Assembly: GCA_021813335.1 (NCBI GenBank)
Contig: JAKALC010000028.1
Coordinates: 1-9,051, forward strand
From: a bacterium
GTDB lineage: Bacteria; Patescibacteriota; Minisyncoccia; Phycocordibacterales; SBAW01
Direction: 5' to 3'
Length of the DNA stretch: 9,051 bases
Of the stretch, positions 1 through 5,688 are shown piece by piece (position 1 is the stretch's first letter; the number at the start of each line of letters is the position of its first letter). Made by a program: the position numbers and the translations under genes. The notes below the pieces were generated by a model. The model was not told the origin of the DNA. It did no database searches and worked only from the letters and a program-made list of their open reading frames with translations.

Positions 1-368
1 CCCCCTATTTTGCGGATGATGCCGAGCTGAAGCCAGGCCTCGTAGTCGGTCGGCTTGCTTTTGAATATCGATTGCAGGGCCTCGAACTGCGCCGTGAGAG
101 CGCTTTGCACGTCCGAAGTGGTCGAGGACGAGAAGACGAGGGGTTTCGAGTAGCTCGGGACCGATATCGTCGTGTCGACCTCTTTAATCACGGCCCCGTT
201 CCCCGAGACGGCGATGCTGCCGCCGCCAGGAAGAGCCAGGGTTGTCGTTGTAGCGCTCCCCGCGGCTCCGGGGGCCGGCGCGGCTGCCTTCTTGGCGTAG
301 AGAATGCCTGCGGCAAGGATGATAATGACGGCGGCGGTTACGAGGAAGTTGCGATGGGTCGTTTTCAT
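1..368 (-). CDS. Membrane-anchored protein with TPR-like segment, 5' part only
   Basis: This frame stays open from an ATG at 368 to the window edge, giving 122 complete codons; the 3' part lies outside. Residues 8-25 form one hydrophobic segment (FLVTAAVIIILAAGILYA) after a short basic start, so a signal anchor or uncleaved signal is likely. An Ala/Pro/Gly/Thr-rich low-complexity linker follows, then around residues 96-122 an amphipathic helical stretch ending in DYEAWLQLGIIRKIG, which resembles the first helix of a tetratricopeptide repeat. An in-frame ATG at 377 would add three residues. I prefer 368 because a -10-like hexamer overlaps the first ATG and lies seven bases before the second. 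No Shine-Dalgarno is visible. I do not recognise a specific family. An extracytoplasmic scaffold role is an inference from anchor plus TPR-like helix only. Confidence 0.75.
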   Translation of the reverse strand, partial: MKTTHRNFLVTAAVIIILAAGILYAKKAAAPAPGAAGSATTTTLALPGGGSIAVSGNGAVIKEVDTTISVPSYSKPLVFSSSTTSDVQSALTAQFEALQSIFKSKPTDYEAWLQLGIIRKIG

Positions 369-375
369 AAGGGTC

Positions 376-381
376 ATTGTA
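376..381 (-). promoter_or_regulatory. Possible -10 element for the 1-368 gene
   Basis: On the minus strand the hexamer TACAAT (5 of 6 matches to TATAAT) ends seven bases before the ATG at 368, so transcription would begin at or one base before the start codon. No convincing -35 is seen upstream, where a terminator hairpin sits. This is a weak call supported mainly by its spacing, which is the same as at ftsK. Confidence 0.35.
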
Positions 382-411
382 ATTCGTAGCCGAATGTTTC
401 GCCAGCGGACG

Positions 412-466
412 AAAAAGGACCGCCCTTCCCGCTGAGGTACCCCCAGTTCGGAAGGACGGTCCTTCC
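412..466 (-). terminator. Hairpin terminator, distal of two behind the surface-protein gene
   Basis: A long stem pairs 415-422 with 457-464 and 424-429 with 450-455, with one mismatch (C423/A456). The 20-base loop can itself fold (CTG 432-434 with CAG 444-446). On the minus strand the stem runs directly into five T residues (412-416), the form of an intrinsic terminator. The right arm, 450-466, is also a near-perfect palindrome on its own: eight bases each side of one central base. It lies between two minus-strand genes and would insulate the 1-368 gene from the surface-protein transcript. Confidence 0.75.
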
Positions 467-473
467 GCCACGA

Positions 474-508
474 CAAAAGCCCCCGATCTTGGAAGATGGG
501 GGCTTTTG
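474..508. terminator. Bidirectional hairpin terminator behind the surface-protein gene
   Basis: The arm CAAAAGCCCCC (474-484) pairs perfectly over 11 bases with GGGGGCTTTTG (498-508). The interior (486-497) can extend the stem by about four pairs with one bulged G485. An A-tract on one side and a T-tract on the other give a terminator shape in both directions. It lies about 70 bases beyond the surface-protein stop at 577 and is the most likely end of that transcript. Confidence 0.85.
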
Positions 509-539
509 CCTGGCGTGCTAACCAAGAGCCGTTCTCGTG

Positions 540-556
540 CTCTCGCTAGGCGAGAG
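540..556. other. Small hairpin just after the surface-protein stop
   Basis: CTCTCGC (540-546) pairs with GCGAGAG (550-556) around a three-base loop. It falls in the 3' untranslated part of the surface-protein message, before the main terminator, and could protect the 3' end. There is no T-tract, so I do not call it a terminator. Confidence 0.45.
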
Positions 557-576
557 GGAGAGAAGAGCGAACTTGA

Positions 577-3500
577 TTAGATACCGGTCGACGGGAGACC
601 CGTGACCTGGTAGCCGTTCGTCCAGTCGACGTCGCCCGACGCACCTGCGGTGGTCGTTGCGTTGTCAGACCAGATGAATGCCGAGTGGCTGATCGTACCG
701 GCACCGGTCGAGGCGGTGATATCACCCGAAGAGGTGAGGATCGCCGTCGTCGTCGCGATGTAGGTCGGAGTCGCGCCAATCGTCGAGATAGCCGAGTCGC
801 CGAGCAGAGTCGGGCTGATGACCCAGTTGTTCGCCGTCGCGTTCGGGACAACCGTACCGAGAAGAGCGAAGTAGTAGGTCGTGTTAGCCGGAATCTGGAA
901 CGGACTCGAGGCTACGAAGACCGCCGACGGGGAGCTCACGCAGTTCGCCTGCGTGGCACAGACCGCCGAACCGATCATACCCGTACCGCTACCCTGCGAA
1001 GAGATACCTTGCGAGTATCCAGCGTCGGTGTAGCCGTAGAGCTTGAAGTTGTAAGCCGAAGCCGAGGACGTCGCGATCGTGAAGGCCATCTGATAGATGC
1101 CAACCGGATTCGCCGCGCCTGCGGTGACTTGGAACTTCTTGAGAACGACGTTCGTGCCGTTCGGGTTCGTCGCGTTGGAGACGAAGGCGACGGTCGGAGC
1201 CGTGCGGAACAGCTGGACGCCGTTCACGCCGTTCGTGGCCGCACCCTTGATCGTCTGGCCGGACGAAGCGCCGGAGCCCTCGAAGTTGAGCGGATCGATG
1301 GCGAGCGTGTCGCCGATACCAGCAGGACCGCTGACGCCGATAGAGGCGAGGTCAGCCTTGATGGTAAGAGTCGTATCCGTGTCCTTCGGGAGCGTAACTG
1401 CCGACGTGAAGGTCGACGTCGCGGTCTGCGACGTGCCCGTGAACGACGCCGTGCCAACGAGCGTAGAGCCGTTGTAGACGTAGACCTGGGACACATCGTT
1501 GACGCCGCTGTTCGAGCTTCCGCCAGCTCCGGTCGAATTCAGGCCGTATACGCCGTGCGAGAGCGTCAAACCGAGCTTCGTGAGGTTAACCGCCTCGTTC
1601 GAAGCGTGGAACTTGACGTAACCGATCGTCTGACCCGTCGTGCCGGAGGCCACGAGCGCGAGCGAAGGCTGCGCGACCGAAGTATTGGCCGCCGTAGCCG
1701 TCACCGTACCCTTCGCCGAGACCGTCTGGATGCCGGAGTTGCCGGTCGTCACGTTGGTCGAGCTGAAGGTGATCGAATTGCCCGACTGAACGCCGGTCGC
1801 CGCGTAGGCGTACGAGCTGTCGACGCCGAACTGAAGTGTCGCGTTGCTGCTGATCGTGGTCGAGATGTTGCACTTAAGCGCAAGCGTCATAACCGTGCCC
1901 TTCGGAACCGTAAGAGCGGTGTCGAAGGTCATCGTGTTCGAGCCGGATGCGACCGTCTGGAGCACGTTCGAGCCCGTGTTGAGGGCCGTCGAGCCGTTGT
2001 AGAGCTGGCACGTGTTGAGCGCGCCGAGCGATACCGTACCCGTGCCCGCCGCCTTCACAATGAAGTTGTTGAGGCGGATGTCTTCGCCGGACTGCGAAGC
2101 GTCAAGCTGGACGTTGCCGAGCGTGACGCCGTTGCCCGCTACGATGCTCTGCGCAACCGGGTTCGGAGACGCGGTGATCGAGAGGGCTGCGCCCTTGATC
2201 GTCATCGTGTTCATCGCGACCGCATTGCTGAGCGACGAGAGCGAGATGGTGTTGCCGGTCGTCTGGCCGGTGATGGTCGTCCATTGCGTCGACGGAGTCG
2301 TCGAGAGGTAGACCGTACCGTTGTTAGCCCACGTCGACGGAACCTTACCCACGAGGGTGTAGTTCATCGTGCCGACCGGGATCGTGACCGTGTCCGTGAA
2401 GGTGAGCGTCGTGCCATCGGAGGAAGCGTCAACCGGTCCGGCAACGACTTTGCCGTTCTGGTCGAGGATCGAGACCGAGGTGAGCTTGCCGACGCCGGTC
2501 GAGGAGGTCGCGACGGTGAAGACCATCTTGCCGACCGAGACCGGTTCGCCGAGGAAGCTCGTGGTGAACCCGCCGAGTACCGTGTTGTTCACGTTAACCG
2601 GAATGTTCGCCGCAGCGACGGCCGCATTGTTCTGCACCGTCGTCGCCGAGCCGCCCTGGATCGTCGTGATATAGCCCGTGTACCACGGCTGGTAGTACGT
2701 AGCCGGGCTACCATAGCCAGGAGCTGCGATACCGAAACCGTAGAGCTGACCCACGAAGTACACATCCGTGTACTTGTCGATCGTCATCTGGACCGTGCGG
2801 GTCGCCGAGTTCGCGCCCGTGATGTCGCCCTGCACGTACACATCGACCGAGTTACCCTTCGAGATCAAGATCCCATTCGGGAAGACCGTCGTGTAGTACT
2901 TGCCGGTCGCGTCGACCGTCGTCGGGTACGAAGTACCGTTGATGACTGTCTGGACGTTGCTGATGTCGGAAGCACCTGCCGTGCCCGTCTGGCGCCAGCG
3001 GATGCTGTTGAGCTTGAGGTCTTCCGAGGAAGCCGCCGTGAAGCGGATGCCCGAGAAGCGGACCGACGTGTCGCCGATGTGCTTGGTCTGCGCCGTGCCC
3101 GGATCATACGACGAAGTCGACGTAGAAACCGAACCGAGAGCAAGCGTCTCGTTGATCGTCTGCGAAGCGCCCGTGATCGGGAGCACGCCCGTAACCGGAA
3201 CCGTCGTGTTGACCGCGACGACCGAGAGCTGGGCGATCTGGCCGGCGTAACCGCCTGCCGAAGTCTCCATATTGCCCGCGACCGTGTAGGTCATCGACTG
3301 GCCGGCGCCGAGGGTGAAGTTGTCACCGATCGTCGCCTGGTGGTTGCTGTTGAAGGTGTGCGAGATGCCGACCTGGAGGCCGCTGCTGTCCAAGAGGACG
3401 ACGCCGCTGAACGCTGCGTCCTGAGCGAGGCCTGCGCGCTGCACCGTAATGCCCGAGATCGTCACGGCCGACGACGTGTTGTTCGTCAGCGTGAAGGTCG

Positions 3501-4071
3501 TGAACGGAACGCGTGCCGCGTTGTACGGAGCGAGCGAGTTCGCCGGCTGAGCACCCGTCGTAACGGTGATGCCCGGACCGGTCGCGACCGTCGTACCACC
3601 CGTCGTGGTCGTACCGCCAGTCGTCGCACCGCCTGCCGCGTTGACGCTTGCGCGAGTCAATGCGCCGAAGTATCCGACTGCCGGCGAGATGTTGTTAAGT
3701 TTTTGGTACTTAGCAACTGCCGCCTTGGTCGCCGGACCGAAGTACGTCGTCTCCATACCCTTCGAGCCAACGCCCGATGCCGCGACCTGAGTCGCCGCAT
3801 TCGAGTTGAGGAACTGCTGGAGCGCCTTGACGTCCGCACCCGTCGAGCCAACCGTGAGGTTGCGCGTGAAGGTGGTGGACGGCGCTGCCGACGAGCTGCT
3901 GCCGCTGAGCGCCGCAAGCTGAGCCTGGAGCGCCGCGATCTGCGCCTGCAGGTCGCTGATCGACTGCGCGCTTGCCGGGGTGACAGCCCCGAGAAGAGCG
4001 ACAGCCATCGCGACGCTGACCGCGCCTGCAGCAACACGAGCAGTAACGCTGTGTTTGATGCCTGTAATCAT
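577..4071 (-). CDS. Large secreted peptidoglycan-binding, multi-module surface protein (S-layer-like)
   Basis: The protein has 1164 residues from the ATG at 4071; the frame is open three codons further to a TTG, which I judge a weaker start. Residues 1-35 are a signal peptide: basic start, hydrophobic core, cleavage after ASA-35. Residues 38-55 (SDLQAQIAALQAQLAAL) form a short coiled coil. Residues 70-144 match a PG_binding_1 domain (LTVGSTGADVKALQQFL, then YFGPATKAAVAKYQ). A Thr/Gly linker (147-165) leads into about six beta-rich modules of 130-170 residues, recognisable by a recurring 'PKGT-x-x-x-L-x-L-x-x' strand: ISKGNSVDVYVQGDI, VTIPVGTMNYTLVGKV, LTVPKGTVMTLALKCNI, VTLPKDTDTTLTIKADL, FQIPANTTYYFALLGTV. 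There are only four Cys (688, 734, 1038, 1044), paired within modules, so disulfides are possible. The C-terminus has a FIWSDN...DWTNGY motif and ends GLPSTGI. Role inferred: cell-envelope coat anchored to peptidoglycan. Identity as the S-layer protein is not shown by the sequence. Confidence 0.9.
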   Translation of the reverse strand: MITGIKHSVTARVAAGAVSVAMAVALLGAVTPASAQSISDLQAQIAALQAQLAALSGSSSSAAPSTTFTRNLTVGSTGADVKALQQFLNSNAATQVAASGVGSKGMETTYFGPATKAAVAKYQKLNNISPAVGYFGALTRASVNAAGGATTGGTTTTGGTTVATGPGITVTTGAQPANSLAPYNAARVPFTTFTLTNNTSSAVTISGITVQRAGLAQDAAFSGVVLLDSSGLQVGISHTFNSNHQATIGDNFTLGAGQSMTYTVAGNMETSAGGYAGQIAQLSVVAVNTTVPVTGVLPITGASQTINETLALGSVSTSTSSYDPGTAQTKHIGDTSVRFSGIRFTAASSEDLKLNSIRWRQTGTAGASDISNVQTVINGTSYPTTVDATGKYYTTVFPNGILISKGNSVDVYVQGDITGANSATRTVQMTIDKYTDVYFVGQLYGFGIAAPGYGSPATYYQPWYTGYITTIQGGSATTVQNNAAVAAANIPVNVNNTVLGGFTTSFLGEPVSVGKMVFTVATSSTGVGKLTSVSILDQNGKVVAGPVDASSDGTTLTFTDTVTIPVGTMNYTLVGKVPSTWANNGTVYLSTTPSTQWTTITGQTTGNTISLSSLSNAVAMNTMTIKGAALSITASPNPVAQSIVAGNGVTLGNVQLDASQSGEDIRLNNFIVKAAGTGTVSLGALNTCQLYNGSTALNTGSNVLQTVASGSNTMTFDTALTVPKGTVMTLALKCNISTTISSNATLQFGVDSSYAYAATGVQSGNSITFSSTNVTTGNSGIQTVSAKGTVTATAANTSVAQPSLALVASGTTGQTIGYVKFHASNEAVNLTKLGLTLSHGVYGLNSTGAGGSSNSGVNDVSQVYVYNGSTLVGTASFTGTSQTATSTFTSAVTLPKDTDTTLTIKADLASIGVSGPAGIGDTLAIDPLNFEGSGASSGQTIKGAATNGVNGVQLFRTAPTVAFVSNATNPNGTNVVLKKFQVTAGAANPVGIYQMAFTIATSSASAYNFKLYGYTDAGYSQGISSQGSGTGMIGSAVCATQANCVSSPSAVFVASSPFQIPANTTYYFALLGTVVPNATANNWVISPTLLGDSAISTIGATPTYIATTTAILTSSGDITASTGAGTISHSAFIWSDNATTTAGASGDVDWTNGYQVTGLPSTGI

Positions 4072-4086
4072 AAATGACAAACGAAT

Positions 4087-4104
4087 AATTACTTACTTGT
4101 AATT
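4087..4104. promoter_or_regulatory. AT-rich dyad just upstream of the surface-protein start
   Basis: AATTAC (4087-4092) and GTAATT (4099-4104) form a perfect inverted repeat with a six-base spacer, 16 bases before the ATG at 4071. It is markedly more AT-rich than its surroundings and is followed upstream by a GC-rich hairpin (4116-4130). It could be a protein-binding dyad, part of a proximal promoter, or an unstructured ribosome-loading site. No Shine-Dalgarno sequence is seen at this start. Confidence 0.4.
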
Positions 4105-4453
4105 TGCTAGTAATAGCCGGCCGAGCCGGCAGAACGTTCTACCTGTCCGCACTCCGCGTTGCGAGCTCGAGATGAGAGCGAGCATCAAGCTCGCCGCACA
4201 TCGCGCACGCGACGCAGTCGGACGTTCGGTAGCAAAATGAGGAAGGGGTGTTCTTTCATCAGCAGCCGTTACCGGATGAGGTCGTTCGGTAGTTCTTACG
4301 ATGATGCGGAGGCACAGCGAGTGCCAACGCGCTGCGTTGTCTGCTTTGATTATTCAATTGTCAATGAGCGACAATCGTGTCCGCCATTCTGTCGAGCCAC
4401 GAACAAACGCCGCGGCTTGCACAGCAGTTTCGGAATGCCCGTTTCTATACAGA

Positions 4454-4482
4454 AGTATATCGGTAACGGTTCCGACGGACAA
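4454..4482 (-). promoter_or_regulatory. Candidate sigma70-type promoter for the surface-protein gene
   Basis: On the minus strand TTGTCC (4482-4477, 4 of 6 to TTGACA) is followed after exactly 17 bases by TATACT (4459-4454, 5 of 6 to TATAAT). Transcription would begin near 4447 and leave a leader of about 375 bases before the ATG at 4071. The position, directly after the regulator's terminator hairpins, fits a separate transcription unit. The match could be chance in such a short motif. Confidence 0.45.
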
Positions 4483-4503
4483 AACAACCTCTGTGGACAA
4501 CGA

Positions 4504-4531
4504 CAAAAGCGCTATGAACTATAGCCTTTTG
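4504..4531. terminator. Terminator-like hairpin behind the regulator gene (third)
   Basis: CAAAAG (4504-4509) pairs with CTTTTG (4526-4531) and GCTAT (4511-4515) with ATAGC (4521-4525); C4510 is bulged and the loop is GAACT. Its A-tract / T-tract outer stem is the same design as the hairpin at 474-508, so it could stop transcription in either direction. Confidence 0.55.
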
Positions 4532-4586
4532 CCGCATTCCTCAGGGTTATACAAATACTAGTGCGGAAACGGTCAAAAGGCAAGGC

Positions 4587-4616
4587 GCGGCCGAGCGGCA
4601 AAGCACGCTCGGCCGC
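4587..4616. terminator. Very stable GC hairpin behind the regulator gene (second)
   Basis: GCGGCCGAGCG (4587-4597) pairs perfectly over 11 bases with CGCTCGGCCGC (4606-4616) around an eight-base loop that can close two more pairs. On the minus strand it is followed by a moderately T-rich stretch (GCCTTGCCTTTTG). A pausing or terminating structure is likely, although the T-tract is imperfect. Confidence 0.55.
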
Positions 4617-4645
4617 GGCTATGTTTATAGGCACATTATGGGCGT

Positions 4646-4671
4646 AAAAATAGCCGTTTTTCGGCGTTTTT
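4646..4671. terminator. Bidirectional terminator behind the regulator gene (first)
   Basis: AAAAA (4646-4650), GCCG (4653-4656), a five-T loop, CGGC (4662-4665) and TTTTT (4667-4671) make a stem with one small internal mismatch (TA against G4666) and a homopolymer tract at each end. It lies 29 bases beyond the regulator stop at 4700 and reads as a terminator on both strands. Confidence 0.7.
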
Positions 4672-4699
4672 GGGCACCGGCCTATGCCGCACGGGGAGG

Positions 4700-5434
4700 T
4701 CAGTCTCTGGCAACCGGGACGTAGACGCTCCAACGCCGCTCCCCTTCCTTTTGGACAAGGCCTTGCTGTATCAGGGACGAAAGCTCGCGCTGAATGGTCT
4801 TCTCGCTGCAATTTCGTATGATCTTCGAGATGTCTTTTATTGAAACGCGTTTATTTTCAAGAACTATTTTCAATATGGCCGCCGACCGGCTTGCGGGATT
4901 CGAGGCCGCCGACTTCGTTATGTGTCCTTTAGACTGACGTTGGGTGTCTTTTATATGTCCTTTATGACCGGCTTCGAGTGCGGGGAGAGCGCGGCCGGCT
5001 CCTTCGCGTGCGCCGAACGGAGGAACCGCCAGATCTTCGAGGGCGAGGAACGGCGAGGCATTCTTGCCGAGCGAGATCTTCTCCGCGATCACTTCATATT
5101 CGTGTACGAGGATTGCCGCCGTTCTTTCATCAAGAAAATCATGCGAAACGGCGAGGCGGACGAGCGACAGGAGTTCGAACACGTCGACAAGCACCGCCGA
5201 CTCGTCGAGCTCGCCCGCGGCGAACCGGACCACGGAGGCCGGAAGGAACGCGCTTGAGTTGAGGAGCGTTTCGGACACCGAACGGTCCGCGTCTATGAAT
5301 CCGCCGAGAAGGTGCGCGAGCGCGTGCGCGATCTTCTCTGACTTCAAGTAACAAAAATAGAGATCCGGACGTCCTTTAAAAAGGGCTGATTTTAAAGAAA
5401 ATTCGTGAAATTCATTTTTTGATGTATCGGACAT
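4700..5434 (-). CDS. Winged-helix (DeoR-type) transcriptional regulator with helical N-terminal domain
   Basis: The protein has 244 residues, starting at the ATG at 5434. Residues 12-125 are predominantly helical (for example FCYLKSEKIAHALAHLLGGF at 27-46, and long amphipathic helices from 78 to 122). This resembles a domain I associate with small Parcubacteria regulators, perhaps for oligomerisation or sensing, but I cannot name it. Residues 126-180 are a flexible linker containing GHKGHIKDTQRQSKGHI (156-172). Residues 182-240 form a winged helix: AAILKIVLENKRVSIKDI, then the recognition helix SEKTIQRELSSLIQQG, then the wing GERRWSVYV. This is the DeoR-like pattern for DNA binding. The gene diverges from ftsK across 254 bases. 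Its promoter carries phased TGTCY / RGACA elements and the same word recurs in its linker codons, which suggests autoregulation. The target genes and any ligand are unknown. Confidence 0.8.
   Translation of the reverse strand: MSDTSKNEFHEFSLKSALFKGRPDLYFCYLKSEKIAHALAHLLGGFIDADRSVSETLLNSSAFLPASVVRFAAGELDESAVLVDVFELLSLVRLAVSHDFLDERTAAILVHEYEVIAEKISLGKNASPFLALEDLAVPPFGAREGAGRALPALEAGHKGHIKDTQRQSKGHITKSAASNPASRSAAILKIVLENKRVSIKDISKIIRNCSEKTIQRELSSLIQQGLVQKEGERRWSVYVPVARD
4923..4964. repeat. TGTCYTTTA repeats inside the regulator's linker-coding region
   Basis: Read on the plus strand, TGTCCTTTA occurs at 4923-4931, TGTCTTTTATA at 4945-4955 and TGTCCTTTA at 4956-4964, with starts 22 and 11 bases apart. 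A fourth, imperfect copy (CGTCCTTTA) is at 5370-5378. The 11-base word TGTCTTTTATA recurs exactly in the regulator promoter at 5445-5455. In protein terms the cluster encodes linker residues KGHIKDTQRQSKGHI. Binding is inferred, not shown. Confidence 0.6.
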
Positions 5435-5503
5435 TGTCTTTTTCTGTCTTTTATAGCTTTATAGGACATTCACAGACACATCAAAGACAGGTAAGGACAT
5501 TGT
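5429..5503. promoter_or_regulatory. Helically phased operator-like array between the regulator and ftsK
   Basis: On the plus strand TGTCTTTT lies at 5435 and 5445, ten bases apart. RGACA then lies at 5464, 5474, 5485 and 5495, with steps of 10, 11 and 10. Together they form a large imperfect inverted repeat centred near 5467, whose arms each hold two copies of the word (AAAGACAG followed by AARGACA in the right arm). GGACATT also recurs directly at 5429, 5464 and 5495. The array covers both TATAAA-like -10 elements of the regulator, so occupancy would block its transcription. The obvious candidate ligand is the adjacent winged-helix protein; this is inference. Confidence 0.65.
5450..5463 (-). 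promoter_or_regulatory. Candidate -10 elements of the regulator promoter
   Basis: On the minus strand TATAAA occurs twice, at 5463-5458 and 5455-5450, 15-24 bases before the ATG at 5434. A TTGATG hexamer upstream (4 of 6 to TTGACA) is 15 bases from the first copy, short of ideal. A leader of roughly 9-17 bases without a Shine-Dalgarno would result. Both copies are embedded in the phased array. Confidence 0.5.
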
Positions 5504-5672
5504 AGCGCCGCGCTGGAGCCGTGCAAGTTCACGCAAGCGGAAAAGTGATGCGCAACACGGCGCAGCACGAGCCGCGCTTCGGCCGTCCGGGCCATTCCGT
5601 AAGCCGCGAGGCGAGCGGTCGATTTTTGGGCGGAAAAACCGGAATATTCGGCTACCGCTCACCGCTTCAGAG

Positions 5673-5681
5673 TGGTATCAT
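5673..5681 (+). promoter_or_regulatory. Extended -10 promoter placing the ftsK transcript start at its ATG
   Basis: TGGTATCAT is an extended -10 (TG-N-TATCAT, hexamer 5 of 6 to TATAAT). Seven bases separate it from the ATG at 5689, so transcription would begin at 5688-5689 and the mRNA would be leaderless. No Shine-Dalgarno is present and no good -35 is visible, as expected for an extended -10. Confidence 0.55.
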
Positions 5682-5688
5682 TCTTCAA

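Larger units (their letters stand above)
4072..4699. other. Intergenic region: terminators, promoter and structured leader, no credible gene
   Basis: These 628 bases lie between the regulator stop (4700) and the surface-protein start (4071), both on the minus strand. From right to left they hold three terminator-like hairpins (4646-4671, 4587-4616, 4504-4531), a candidate minus-strand promoter (4454-4482), then a leader with several small inverted repeats: GGCAC/GTGCC at 4311-4325, GCGAGC/GCTCGC at 4178-4194, GCCGGC/GCCGGC at 4116-4130, and AATTAC/GTAATT at 4087-4104. A ten-base direct repeat, CGTTCGGTAG, occurs at 4223 and 4283. A nine-base inverted repeat, CCGTTACCG / CGGTAACGG, lies at 4266-4274 and 4461-4469. 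Open frames here give Arg- and Ser-rich translations without domain character. I see no tRNA, rRNA or known riboswitch. Confidence 0.6.

Noticed and set aside
685..4077. Plus-strand open frame of 1130 codons opposite the surface-protein gene
   Set aside because: It is in exact codon register with the sense gene, so it stays open only because that gene avoids TTA, CTA and TCA codons. Its translation is an Arg/Asp-rich string without domains, while the sense protein has a signal peptide and clear modules.
4159..4524. 121-codon plus-strand frame in the intergenic region
   Set aside because: The translation is Arg/Ser-rich with scattered Cys and no fold signature. It runs across candidate promoter and hairpin elements of the opposite strand and has no start signal.
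4493..4554. Two near-DnaA boxes (TGTGGACAA at about 4494, TTATACAAA at about 4546) as a possible replication origin
   Set aside because: Each differs from the consensus, there are only two, no AT-rich unwinding tract or dnaA/dnaN neighbour is present, and terminator and promoter roles explain the region better.
5459..5662. 67-codon minus-strand frame upstream of the regulator
   Set aside because: It overlaps the phased array and promoter, is Arg/Ala-rich and has no recognisable domain.
5521..5688. 56-codon N-terminal extension of FtsK from a GTG
   Set aside because: The extension has no membrane or domain character, contains the candidate promoter for the ATG at 5689, and would precede the natural basic N-terminus of the membrane domain.
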